From Streptomyces taklimakanensis (lineage in GTDB: Bacteria; Actinomycetota; Actinomycetes; Streptomycetales; Streptomycetaceae): 64,000 bases of DNA. Location of the stretch: the NCBI RefSeq assembly GCF_009709575.1, contig NZ_WIXO01000001.1:496001-560000 (forward strand). Reading direction: 5' to 3'. Below are positions 41,968-50,090 of this stretch, piece by piece. Each line of letters begins with the position of its first letter. The stretch's first letter is position 1. The notes beneath the pieces are model-generated. The model ran no database searches. It worked only from the letters and a program-made list of their open reading frames with translations, and was not told the origin of the DNA. A program made the position numbers and the translations under genes.

Positions 41968-42435
41968 GGCAGGGCCGAGTGGTTCGTGGGTCCCGTTGGC
42001 GGGAAGGACGGGCCGGGGCTCGGAAGGGCTCTCCGGCGACGGGCGACTCCGCGGCTCCGCGGGCCCGGCGGCGATCCATCCTCACAGAGGTCCGGGGGTA
42101 CGGAGTGTCGTGCGGGCCCGCACCGGCTCCGCCGGCTTCCCAACTCCCCTCCCGCGCACGGGCCGTGGCCCGCGGGTGTCCTTGCTCACACCCCTTCCCG
42201 TCCTCCCCGCCCCCTCCACCCCGTCGCCGGGTCCCCCGCCCCTCCCCCGCCGCCGCCCGGCCGGGGGCGGCCCTCTCGTCACCCCGCCCCGCGCCGGGCT
42301 ACGGTGATCCGTGACACGCCGCGGTCGGTGGTGCCGACCACGCCGCGAGCGACCGGACGGGCGGGGCACGGCGGGAGGGGAGTCGACGGTGAACCGCGAC
42401 ACACACGGGGTCGAGGCCTTACCGGAGGGCGACGC
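41968..42435. other. Intergenic region upstream of the MFS exporter
   Basis: 468 bp without a convincing gene. Very C-rich on the plus strand (many CCCC runs around 42190-42290). It contains a small hairpin GGTCGG-TGGTG-CCGACC (42323-42339). No recognisable operator. Confidence 0.5.
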
Positions 42436-42663
42436 ATGACACCCCCGTACTCGGGCGTGCCCGCCTCCGACATCGCCGTGATGCACTGCGACCAGTGCGG
42501 CTGGGCGGTCCGGGAGGGGCCGCGGGGCGGCTACGTGTGCACCCAGTGCTTCCACACCGTCGAACCCCCACCGGACTTCGACCGCTCCGGACCCGACGCC
42601 TCCCGTGCCGCCGATGTCGCGCCTCCCGACGACCCCGCCGACCCCGGCGAACCCGCCGGCTGA
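42436..42663 (+). CDS. Small zinc-ribbon protein
   Basis: 75 residues with a C2-C2 zinc ribbon (Cys18, Cys21, Cys35, Cys38: HCDQCGWAV and YVCTQCFHTV) and an acidic Pro/Asp-rich tail. GGAGGG precedes the ATG by 6 nt. Unknown function; convergent with the LysR gene 13 bp away. Confidence 0.75.
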   Translation: MTPPYSGVPASDIAVMHCDQCGWAVREGPRGGYVCTQCFHTVEPPPDFDRSGPDASRAADVAPPDDPADPGEPAG

Positions 42664-42676
42664 GGTCGGCCCCGGC

Positions 42677-43804
42677 TCACCGGGGCGGGGGCGTGCCCGG
42701 TACGGCGGCGGCCCGCTGGGCCGGACGCCGGGGCCGGTGCGGGACGACCCGTGGGGCGCGGGAACGCTCCGGCGTCCCGGTGGGCCCCTCCTCCACCCCG
42801 CCGACCCCGTCCTCCCCGCCGATCCCGTCCACCGACGGCGCGACGTGGGACGGCGGCAGTGGGCTGCCGTGGCCCAACAGCCACCGACGGTAGACGGGGC
42901 TGGCCCAGGCGGTCTCCGCGTAGGAGTCCAGGAGGTCGGCGTAGAGCCCGTCGATCTCCGCCGCGGCCCGGCCGTCGGAGCGGCACAGCAGGGACAGGCG
43001 CACCGCCAGGGGGTCGCCGAGCAACGGACGGATGACCATTCCCTGACGCTGCTGCGATATCGGCTGGCACACGCTGACCGCCTCGCCGCCGGCGATCAGC
43101 GTCGCGGCGGTGGTGTTGTCCGGCACGTGGACCATGCGCGGCTCCACTCCGGCGACCTCCAGGGCCCGACGCGTGGCGGCCCACTCGTCGTCCGCCGTGA
43201 GATCGACGAGCCACCGGTCGCCGGCGAGGTCCGCGATGTCGACCACCGGATCGGCGGCCCGGGGGTGATCCTCGGGCAGGGCGATGAACTGCGGTTCCCG
43301 GTCGACGAGCACATGCTGCTCGACGCCGGCCGGCAGGCGCAGCCAGAAGCCCTCCGGCTCGTGGACGAAGGCCGCGTCCAGCCGCCCGTCCGCGACGGTC
43401 TGGAGCAGCGCGTCGGAGGAGACGTCGATGTGGAGGGTGGTGTCGGTGTCGGGGAACCGGACGCGGAGTCTGCGGAGCCATCCGGCGACGGCCCGACTGG
43501 CGGTGCTGCCGATCCTCAGCCGCGCCTCCCCGTCGAGGGCCGCCGCGCTCCTGGCCTCCCTCACCAGGGACGCCATGTCCGCGACAATCGGACGCGCGCG
43601 GCGGAGCACCGTGCGCCCCAGGGGCGTCGGACGGCTGCCGGTGCGCTCACGGGTGAACAGTCGACCGCCGATGGCGTTCTCGATCCGGCGGAGCTGCGTG
43701 GTCAGGGAGGGCTGGCTCATGCCCAGGCTCAGCGCCGCCTTGCGGACGCTGCCGGTGTCGGCGATGGCGCACAGCACGCGCAGATGCCTCACGTCGAGCT
43801 CCAC
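42677..43804 (-). CDS. snpR: LysR-family activator SnpR-like
   Basis: 375-residue LysR protein: helix-turn-helix [40 protein letters not shown]; substrate domain from about residue 90; unusually long Pro/Arg-rich C-terminal tail (about 310-375). It is divergent from a snapalysin gene, the organisation of the snpR-snpA (mprR) locus, where the LysR protein activates the protease gene through a T-N11-A site in the shared region. GTG start without a Shine-Dalgarno, perhaps leaderless. Confidence 0.9.
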   Translation of the reverse strand: MELDVRHLRVLCAIADTGSVRKAALSLGMSQPSLTTQLRRIENAIGGRLFTRERTGSRPTPLGRTVLRRARPIVADMASLVREARSAAALDGEARLRIGSTASRAVAGWLRRLRVRFPDTDTTLHIDVSSDALLQTVADGRLDAAFVHEPEGFWLRLPAGVEQHVLVDREPQFIALPEDHPRAADPVVDIADLAGDRWLVDLTADDEWAATRRALEVAGVEPRMVHVPDNTTAATLIAGGEAVSVCQPISQQRQGMVIRPLLGDPLAVRLSLLCRSDGRAAAEIDGLYADLLDSYAETAWASPVYRRWLLGHGSPLPPSHVAPSVDGIGGEDGVGGVEEGPTGTPERSRAPRVVPHRPRRPAQRAAAVPGTPPPR

Positions 43805-43943
43805 ACAGGGAGGATAACGACGCCCCAACAGACCGCACCAGCCTGCCGAACGCCACAGTAACGACGGCTCTTTCCACCGGCGGCACGGAGTGCCGGAACA
43901 ATGGCGATCGGATCGGGGCATCGGGGGTGATACTCCGGGGCTA

Positions 43944-43956
43944 TCGCCAGTTGGCA
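43944..43956. promoter_or_regulatory. LysR T-N11-A box
   Basis: TCGCCAGTTGGCA: T-N11-A with dyad GCCA-GT-TGGC at its centre, 130 bp before the snpA start and 140 bp before snpR. Matches the consensus for LysR activators such as SnpR. Confidence 0.7.
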
Positions 43957-44085
43957 TCATCCCGACGGCGCCGATGTCCAACAGAATTCTGGGCGTTCGC
44001 GGTTCTTCCGCAGGGCCCGCCCCCCCTCGGCACGACCGTCCGGGCTCGCGGACGAGCACGAGTAGAGGAGAAGGAGACCCCCCAC

Positions 44086-44739
44086 ATGAAGTCCTCCAGA
44101 CTGGCGCTCTCGCTCACCTTCGGCCTTGGCATGGCCATGAGCATCACCGCCGTCCCCGCCGCCGCGGCCCCCGCCCCCGCCGACCGACTCCCCGCCTCCA
44201 TCGCCGCCTACGCCGGCTCCGCCGAGGACAAGGCCAACACCAGGGCCTTCTTCGAGGCCGTGATGGAGTCCGCGCTCGCCAAGCAGAAGACCGCCGGCGC
44301 ACAGGCCGTCACGGTCGTCTACGACGCCAGCCGGGCACCCTCCTTCGCGACCGAGATAGCCCGCAGCGCCCAGATCTGGAACTCCTCCGTCAGCAACGTG
44401 CGGCTGGTCTCGGGCAGCAACGCCGACTTCCGCTACTACGAGGGCAACGACTCGCGCGGCTCCTACGCCAGCACCGACGGCCGCGGCAACGGCTACATCT
44501 TCCTGGACTACCGGCAGAACCAGATCTACAACTCCACTCGGGTCACCTCGCACGAGACCGGCCACGTGCTCGGCCTGCCGGACCACTACTCCGGCCCGTG
44601 CAGCGAGCTGATGTCCGGCGGCGGTCCCGGCCCGTCCTGCACCAACGCCTACCCCAACGCCTCCGAGCGCAGCCGGGTCGACCGGATCTGGGCCTACGGT
44701 CTGAGCGCCTTCCAGAAGGAGGCCGTGGCCACCCGCTGA
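44086..44739 (+). CDS. snpA: Snapalysin, small neutral metalloprotease
   Basis: 217-residue secreted zinc protease of family M7. Signal peptide 1-28 (ends AVPAAAA), propeptide, then the catalytic core [11 protein letters not shown] (His156, Glu157, His160, Asp166 as third ligand) and [17 protein letters not shown], diagnostic for snapalysin. AAGGAGA precedes the ATG by 8 nt. Divergent from its presumed activator snpR. Digests extracellular protein such as milk casein. Confidence 0.95.
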   Translation: MKSSRLALSLTFGLGMAMSITAVPAAAAPAPADRLPASIAAYAGSAEDKANTRAFFEAVMESALAKQKTAGAQAVTVVYDASRAPSFATEIARSAQIWNSSVSNVRLVSGSNADFRYYEGNDSRGSYASTDGRGNGYIFLDYRQNQIYNSTRVTSHETGHVLGLPDHYSGPCSELMSGGGPGPSCTNAYPNASERSRVDRIWAYGLSAFQKEAVATR

Positions 44740-44765
44740 TCCACCCGGCGGCCCCGACGACCGCG

Positions 44766-44791
44766 CGGCGGCCCGCTCGCCCGGGCCGCCG
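44766..44791 (+). terminator. Hairpin after snpA
   Basis: 10-bp stem CGGCGGCCCG / CGGGCCGCCG with a 6-nt loop, 27 bp after the snpA stop codon. Confidence 0.65.
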
Positions 44792-44922
44792 CCCTTCCCC
44801 GCCGGTCCGGCACCGTCCCCCACCGGTGCCGGACCGGCACCCCGCGCCACCGGCGCCGGGCAGGAGAGCCCCGGCCCTGCTCGGCGCCGGACGTCAGCCC
44901 CGACTCCGCCCCCGACGCGGCG

Positions 44923-45930
44923 TCAGGGCTTGAGCAGCAACCGGACCGGGTTCCCCTCCTTGTTCGACAGCCGGTCCACCGCCTGCCGCGCCTCCGTCAG
45001 CGGCAACACGCCGCTGACCGACCGCGAGAGGTCCAACCGGTGCCGGCGCGTCAACTCCACCAGTTGCTCCACGTGTTCGTCCGCCGAGCCGTAGTGGCCC
45101 AGTACCTGCTGCTGGAGATAGCTGAAGGTCGTGCCGTCACTGACCGTCAGCGGCTTGTCGGTGAGGCCGACCAGCACCAGCCTGCCGCCCCGGCCCAGAC
45201 ACCGCACCGCCTGTTCCCGCACCGCCGGAACCCCGGCGAAGTCGAACGCGACGGCCGGTCCCGCGCCACCGGTCTCGTCCCGCATCCGGGCGGCCAACTC
45301 GGGATCGTCCGGGGAGAGGGCGAGATCGGCGCCGAAGGCCAGGGCCCGTTCGCGCGCCTCGGCGACGGGGTCGACCGCGATGACGGGCGCGGCTCCGACC
45401 AGGCGGAGCAGCTGCACGGCGTGCGCGCCCAGACCGCCGACCCCCCAGACACCGACCGGCCGCGCGGGTTCGACACGGGCGGTGGCGGTGATGGCGGCCC
45501 ACGGAGTGGAGACCGCGTCCGGAATGATCGCGGCCTGTTCGAACGGCAGGTCGTCCGGAATCTCCACCAGCGTCGACTCCGTGGCCACCGCGTACTCCGC
45601 CCAGCCGCCGTCGTAGTCCACGCCGCGGGTCCACACCACCCCGTCGCGCTCCTCACCGGCCTGGAGCAGGACGCGCTGCCCCGGCCGCCACCGGGTCACG
45701 CCCCGCCCCGGCTCGGCGACGACGCCCGCGGTCTCGTGGCCGAGGGTGACGGCGTCACCGGACAGGTGGAGCGGGGTGAGGGTGCCGTCGATCAGGTGCA
45801 CGTCCGACAGGCAGACCCCTGCGGCTTCGACCTTGACCAGCACTTCCCCCGGCCCGGGACGTGGGGTGGGCACCTCCTCCACCGAGAAGGAGCGGGTCCT
45901 CACGTCGAGTCGTCCGGCGAGCACGGTCAT
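44923..45930 (-). CDS. Zinc-type (MDR) alcohol dehydrogenase-like protein
   Basis: 335-residue medium-chain dehydrogenase/reductase. AAGVCLSDVHLIDG and TLGHETAGVV carry the catalytic-zinc region; the dinucleotide-binding fold is VGVWGVGGLGAHAVQLLR. The four-Cys structural-zinc lobe is missing (QAGEERDGVVWTRG instead). Oxidises or reduces an alcohol/aldehyde with NAD(P). ATG chosen; an in-frame GTG lies one codon upstream. It sits downstream of the monooxygenase operon but is separated from it by a repeat-hairpin block and 215 bp. Confidence 0.88.
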   Translation of the reverse strand: MTVLAGRLDVRTRSFSVEEVPTPRPGPGEVLVKVEAAGVCLSDVHLIDGTLTPLHLSGDAVTLGHETAGVVAEPGRGVTRWRPGQRVLLQAGEERDGVVWTRGVDYDGGWAEYAVATESTLVEIPDDLPFEQAAIIPDAVSTPWAAITATARVEPARPVGVWGVGGLGAHAVQLLRLVGAAPVIAVDPVAEARERALAFGADLALSPDDPELAARMRDETGGAGPAVAFDFAGVPAVREQAVRCLGRGGRLVLVGLTDKPLTVSDGTTFSYLQQQVLGHYGSADEHVEQLVELTRRHRLDLSRSVSGVLPLTEARQAVDRLSNKEGNPVRLLLKP

Positions 45931-46108
45931 CACCTGGCTTCCGCGTCGGTGCTGCGGTCTTCCTCTTCCCGCCCGGGGTACCCCCTCGGCGCGGAACGAA
46001 CGCGGGCGCGGAACGACAAAAGCGCGTCGGGACGGCGCGACGTGACGTGCGAGGCGGGACGCGCGAGGCGGTTCCCGGGCCCGTGAGACCGGGCGGGACC
46101 GGCCCGCC

Positions 46109-46150
46109 CGGCTCGGAGCCGGCTCGGAGCCGGCTCGGAGCCGGCTCAGA
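46109..46150. repeat. 11-bp tandem repeat of small hairpins
   Basis: Three and a half copies of CGGCTCGGAGC at 46109-46119, 46120-46130, 46131-46141 and a partial copy. Each unit plus the next base is an inverted repeat GGCTC-G-GAGCC. It runs into the stop codon of the gene to its right (transcribed leftward) and probably works as a terminator. Confidence 0.8.
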
Positions 46151-47177
46151 CCGCGTCGGCCGTGGCCCGGCCCCGTGGCGGGATCTCCTCGGCGGCGGGC
46201 GGCGGGCCCGGAGGGGTCCCGTCACCGAAGGGGCGCCCGCCCAGCTCCTCGCGGTGGTGGGGGGTCAGCCAGCCGGACAGGTCCGGGCCGAGCGGCACGA
46301 TCTGCGTCGGGTTGATGTCGGTGTGGACCTGGTAGTAGTGGCGCTTGATGTGGTCGAAGTCGACGGTGTCGCCGAAACCGGGGGTCTGGAACAGGTCGCG
46401 GGCGTAGGCCCACAGCACCGGGTCCTCGCTGAGCTTGTTGCGGTTGCACTTGAAGTGCCCGTGGTAGACCGCGTCGAAGCGCACCAGCGTGGTGAACAGC
46501 CGTATGTCGGCCTCGGTGATGGTGTCCCCGACGAGGTAGCGGCGGCGGGCCAGGCGCTGCGAGAGTCGGTCCCAGCACGCGAACAGGTCCCGGTAGGCAC
46601 GCTCGTAGGCCTGCCGGCTCTTGGCGAACCCGGCCTGGTAGACGCCGTTGTTGAGGTTGCGGTAGACGTCCTCCATCACCTCGTCGATCTCGTCGCGCAG
46701 CGGCTCGGGGTAGAGGTCCGGCGCGCCGTCGCGGTGCAGGGCGGTCCACTCGGTGGCCAGATCCAGCGTGATCTGCGGGTAGTCGTTGCTGACCAGCTTC
46801 CCGCTGGGGACGTCGACGAGCGCCGGGACACTGATCCCGCCGTCGTAGTCGGGGTGGCGGGCGGCGTACGCCTCGCCGAGGAAGGCGATGCCCAACACCG
46901 GGTCCCTGCCGTCCGGGTCGAGGGTGAAGCGCCAACTCCGCTCGTCCTGCAGCGGGTCCGCGACGGCCACGGAGATCGCGTCCTCCAGCCCCGTCAGCCG
47001 CCGTACGACCAGAGCGCGGCTCGCCCAGGGGCAGGCCCGGCTGACCACCAGCCGGTACCGCCCCGCCTCGACCGGCCAGCCGTCCCGGCCGTCCGCGGTG
47101 ACACGGTCCGTGAAACGGCTCGGGGACCGCTGGTACTCGGCGGTGCTGCTGCCGGGGTTGCCGACGGTGGTGGTCAT
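46146..47177 (-). CDS. Glutathionyl-hydroquinone reductase-like protein (Xi-class GST)
   Basis: 343 residues of the ECM4/YqjG/PcpF family: catalytic SRACPWASRAL (Cys49-Pro-Trp), thioredoxin-like domain with VSNDYPQIT, and a helical domain with YRNLNNGVYQAGFA and DIRLFTTLVRFDAVYHGHFK. Family members reduce S-conjugated hydroquinones; in an actinomycete the thiol would be mycothiol or another thiol (inference). Last gene of the minus-strand operon that starts with an LLM monooxygenase. GGAGGAG precedes the ATG by 8 nt. Confidence 0.88.
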   Translation of the reverse strand: MTTTVGNPGSSTAEYQRSPSRFTDRVTADGRDGWPVEAGRYRLVVSRACPWASRALVVRRLTGLEDAISVAVADPLQDERSWRFTLDPDGRDPVLGIAFLGEAYAARHPDYDGGISVPALVDVPSGKLVSNDYPQITLDLATEWTALHRDGAPDLYPEPLRDEIDEVMEDVYRNLNNGVYQAGFAKSRQAYERAYRDLFACWDRLSQRLARRRYLVGDTITEADIRLFTTLVRFDAVYHGHFKCNRNKLSEDPVLWAYARDLFQTPGFGDTVDFDHIKRHYYQVHTDINPTQIVPLGPDLSGWLTPHHREELGGRPFGDGTPPGPPPAAEEIPPRGRATADAV

Positions 47178-47254
47178 GCGGACGTCTCCTCCGGATTCGG
47201 GGCGGGAAGGGCATGCCTACCCACTCCACGCCCCGGCATCCCGGCCGGCCGGAA

Positions 47255-47890
47255 TCAGTCGAGCCCCAGGGAGGCCAACTGCTCGGCGAAGGGCGTGACG
47301 GCCTCACCGCGCTCCGCGGAGCCGGCCGGGCGCGGCGGCCGCGCGGCGACCGCATCCGCCAGTTCCTCCCCCGCCCGCCGGATCCGCGCGGACAGTTCGT
47401 CGGACTCCCCGTCCCCGCCACCGCCCCAGTCCTCGGAGGCCGCGTAGACGCCGGTGGGCACCACCGGGGCCCCCAGATAGGCGAAGAGCGGGCGCATGGC
47501 GTGGTCGAGGACGAGGGAGTGGCGCGGGGTGCCTCCGGTGGCGGCGACGAGGACGGGCGTCCCGCGCAGCGCGTCCTTGTCGACCACGTCGAAGAACGAC
47601 TTGAACAGACCGCTGTAGGAGGCGGTGAAGACCGGGGTGACGGCCACCAGGCCGTCCGCCTCGGCGACCGCCTCGACCACCTCGCGCAGGGCGGGGGCGG
47701 GGAAGCCGGTGACCAGGTTGTTGGCGATGTCACCGGCCAGGTCGCGCAGCTCGACCACCCGCGTCTCGACCGGCCGCTCACCCTCCGCGAGCGACCGTCG
47801 GGCGGCCTCGGCCAGCCGGTCGGCCAGCAGACGCGTGGTGGAGGGGCGTCCGAGTCCTGCCGAGACGGCCACGAGCCGGATGGGCTTCAT
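47255..47890 (-). CDS. FMN reductase (CE1759-type)
   Basis: 211-residue flavodoxin-fold NAD(P)H:FMN reductase: VAVSAGLGRPSTTRLLADRL, TPVFTASYSGLFKSFFDVV, VLVAATGGTPRHSLVLDHAM. It supplies reduced FMN to the luciferase-like monooxygenase encoded 62 bp upstream; the pair corresponds to the CE1758/CE1759 families. AGGAGAG precedes the ATG by 4-5 nt. Confidence 0.9.
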   Translation of the reverse strand: MKPIRLVAVSAGLGRPSTTRLLADRLAEAARRSLAEGERPVETRVVELRDLAGDIANNLVTGFPAPALREVVEAVAEADGLVAVTPVFTASYSGLFKSFFDVVDKDALRGTPVLVAATGGTPRHSLVLDHAMRPLFAYLGAPVVPTGVYAASEDWGGGGDGESDELSARIRRAGEELADAVAARPPRPAGSAERGEAVTPFAEQLASLGLD

Positions 47891-47951
47891 CTTCTCTCCT
47901 GTGGGTGGTGCGGTGGTGCGGTGGTGCGGGACGGACGGCGGGGGCGGACCC

Positions 47952-49094
47952 TCAGGCCGTGGTGCCGGACGGCCCGTGCGGACCGGAGCCCGCCACGGAG
48001 CCGGTGGACCCGGCCGCCTCGGCGTCCCGGCGCGCGACCAGGGACGCGTGCGTCGGGGCGTCCGGCACACCGGCCGGCCGGCGCGCGGCGAACTCCTCGC
48101 GCAGCACCGGCACGACCTCCTCGCCGAGCATGTCGATCTGCTCCAGGACGGTCTTCAGCGGCAACCCGGCGTGGTCCATCAGGAAGAGCTGGCGCTGGTA
48201 GTCGCCGACGTAATCCCGGAAGGTGAGGGTCCGCTCGATGACCTCCTGGGGGCTGCCCACCGTGAGCGGGGTCTGCTCGGTGAACTCCTCCAGCGACGGT
48301 CCGTGGCCGTAGACGGGCGCGTTGTCGAAGTACGGACGGAACTCGCGGACCGCGTCCTGGGAGTTGCGGCGCATGAACACCTGTCCGCCGAGACCGACGA
48401 TCGCCTGCTCGGGGGTGCCGTGTCCGTAGTGGGCGAAGCGCTCCCGGTACAGGGCGACCATGCGCTGGGTGTGTTCCTTGGGCCAGAAGATGTTGTTGTG
48501 GAAGAAGCCGTCACCGTAGTAGGCGGCCTGCTCGGCGATCTCCGGGCTGCGGATGGAACCGTGCCAGACGAACGGGGGGACGCCGTCGAGCGGGCGGGGG
48601 GTGGAGGTGAAGCCCTGCAGCGGGGTGCGGAAGCGCCCCTCCCAGTCCACCACGTCCTGGCGCCACAGCTTGTGCAGCAGCGCGTAGTTCTCGATGGCGA
48701 GCGGGATGCCCTGGCGGATGTCCTGGCCGAACCACGGGTAGACCGGCCCGGTGTTGCCCCGGCCCATCATCACGTCCACGCGCCCGTCGGCCAGGTGCTG
48801 GAGCATCGCGAAGTCCTCCGCGATCTTCACCGGGTCGTTGGTGGTGATCAGCGTGGTGGAGGTGGACAGGACGATCCGCTCGGTGCGGGCGGCGATCCAC
48901 CCCAGCATGGTGGTGGGGGACGACGGGACGAAGGGAGGGTTGTGGTGCTCCCCGGTCGCGAAGACGTCGAGGCCGACCTCCTCCGCCTTGAGGGCGATGG
49001 CGACCATCGCCTTGATGCGCTCGTGCTCGGTGGGCGCACGCCCCGTGGTGGGGTCCGTGGTGACGTCGCCCACGGTGAAGATTCCGAACTGCAC
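47952..49094 (-). CDS. LLM-class flavin-dependent monooxygenase (CE1758-type)
   Basis: 380-residue luciferase-like monooxygenase using reduced FMN and oxygen. VQFGIFTVGDVTTDPTTG at the start, FATGEHHNPPFVPSSPTTML and DVMMGRGNTGPVYPWFGQD are the family landmarks. GTG at 49094 chosen because the mature family begins MQFGIF; a GTG three codons earlier is possible. An AT-rich inverted repeat overlaps the leader. Substrate unknown; the hydroquinone-reductase-like partner suggests aromatic or quinone chemistry (inference). Confidence 0.9.
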   Translation of the reverse strand: MQFGIFTVGDVTTDPTTGRAPTEHERIKAMVAIALKAEEVGLDVFATGEHHNPPFVPSSPTTMLGWIAARTERIVLSTSTTLITTNDPVKIAEDFAMLQHLADGRVDVMMGRGNTGPVYPWFGQDIRQGIPLAIENYALLHKLWRQDVVDWEGRFRTPLQGFTSTPRPLDGVPPFVWHGSIRSPEIAEQAAYYGDGFFHNNIFWPKEHTQRMVALYRERFAHYGHGTPEQAIVGLGGQVFMRRNSQDAVREFRPYFDNAPVYGHGPSLEEFTEQTPLTVGSPQEVIERTLTFRDYVGDYQRQLFLMDHAGLPLKTVLEQIDMLGEEVVPVLREEFAARRPAGVPDAPTHASLVARRDAEAAGSTGSVAGSGPHGPSGTTA

Positions 49095-49114
49095 TGCGCT
49101 CACACCCCAGATGG

Positions 49115-49129
49115 TTGATTGTTCAATCA
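49115..49129. promoter_or_regulatory. AT-rich inverted repeat at the monooxygenase operon
   Basis: TTGATTGTTCAATCA: arms TTGA/TCAA (MarR-like) nested with TGATTG/CAATCA. The AT content stands out sharply from its surroundings and it lies about 20 bp upstream of the start codon. Likely operator for a MarR/HxlR-type repressor not encoded nearby. Confidence 0.65.
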
Positions 49130-49279
49130 TACCGCCGAACACCGATCGGCGTACCCCTATTCCCACCCTCCCCCACGTGTCGGGGCACGGACGCATGAAT
49201 GCCGCCACCCCGGGAACCGCGTACCCCGAACAAGCCCGCGCAGGGCCCACACCACGCAGGAGAACAGGGGGCGACGCCC

Positions 49280-49474
49280 ATGTTCGGACGCCACCGCAAG
49301 AAGGAGCGCACCGACAGGGACGAACGGCTGAGGCGGATCGCCAGGGAACACGTCCGCCACCTGTCGGCGGAGACCGCCGCGGGACGGACCGACCCCGCCG
49401 CGAACGGGCGACCCCACCGGAAGACGCCACCCGAGGAGGGAACCCCCGACACGGCCGGCGGCACGGGCCGCTAG
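49280..49474 (+). CDS. Small charged hypothetical protein
   Basis: 64 residues, highly charged (MFGRHRKKERTDRDERLRRI, then Gly/Pro/Thr-rich tail). AGGGGG lies about 8 nt before the ATG. Its TAG stop is part of the CTAG directly next to the IS remnant, so the true C-terminus could have been lost by the insertion. Unknown function. Confidence 0.55.
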   Translation: MFGRHRKKERTDRDERLRRIAREHVRHLSAETAAGRTDPAANGRPHRKTPPEEGTPDTAGGTGR

Positions 49475-49980
49475 GCGGTTTCGCTTGGATCAGTCGGTCG
49501 TTGGTCCGGGTGTGCCGCTGACTGATACGCAGTGGGCGCGGATCGAGCCGTTGCTTCCGGACCGGACACCGAAGCGGGGTGGCCGGTGGCGGGATCATCG
49601 TGAGGTAATCGACGCGATCGCCTACAGGTTCCAGACTGGTACCCAGCCGCCGTGGACGCCCCCGCACCAGGCCGGACGTGGTCCTGGCCGACAAGGCGTA
49701 CTCCTCGCGCGAGATCCGCATCCACCTGAGCAGACGCGGTATCCGCGCGGTGATCCCGGAACGGGCCGATCAACGGGCCAACCGGATGCGGCGCGGAAGA
49801 GCCGGTGGCAGACCGCCTGCCTTCGACCGGGAGGCGCACAAGCAGCGCAACACCGTCGAACGGTGCATCAACCGCCTCAAGCAGTGGCGTGGCATCGCCA
49901 CCCGTTACGAGAAGACCGCGACCATTTACCTGGCCGGACTCCACATCGCGGGTGTTTTCCTCTGGTCCGCCGATGATCCA
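49475..49980 (+). mobile_element. Decayed IS5-family insertion sequence
   Basis: Left end GGCGGTTTCGCTTGGATCAG directly after CTAG, a common target of such elements. The element then encodes the beginning and end of a DUF4096/IS5-type transposase joined by an internal deletion. At the right, only TGATCCA (49974-49980), matching the inner part of the left terminal repeat in inverse orientation, remains; the outer right repeat is lost. Confidence 0.8.
49485..49980 (+). pseudogene. Transposase remnant, internally deleted and frameshifted
   Basis: N-terminal part VPLTDTQWARIEPLLPDRTP to IDAIAYRFQTGTQ in one frame, then after a junction near 49655-49667 the C-terminal part RTRPDVVLADKAYSSREIRI to RCINRLKQWRGIATRYEKTA in another frame. 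In full-length relatives some 100-150 residues including a catalytic Asp lie between these parts, so the protein is inactive. The C-terminal frame reads past the normal end into flanking DNA (to 50025). Confidence 0.9.
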
Positions 49981-50040
49981 CAGGGCCCCCTCACCGCCGG
50001 CCAAGAGCGGTATCCGTCCCGGTGAGACTCTCGGCGTTCT

Positions 50041-50083
50041 CTCACACAACGCTCACGGTGCTGCCAGGCGGCCCGCCTAGCGT
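50041..50083 (+). promoter_or_regulatory. Candidate promoter and response-regulator direct repeat
   Basis: CTCAC repeated 11 bp apart (50041 and 50052), the spacing of OmpR-family binding sites, followed by a -10-like TAGCGT (50078-50083). Transcription would start at or next to the permease ATG, i.e. a leaderless mRNA, in line with the absence of a Shine-Dalgarno. Confidence 0.5.
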
Positions 50084-50090
50084 GCGGCGC

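Noticed and set aside
41968..42435. Search for a gene or RNA in the long gap before the MFS exporter
   Set aside because: Only shadow-type frames and one 6-bp hairpin; nothing conserved-looking by eye.
50077..50080. CTAG as a possible second target duplication of the IS remnant
   Set aside because: The transposase end and the TGATCCA terminal-repeat fragment stop at 49980; the sequence before this CTAG only loosely resembles the missing repeat, so coincidence is likelier.
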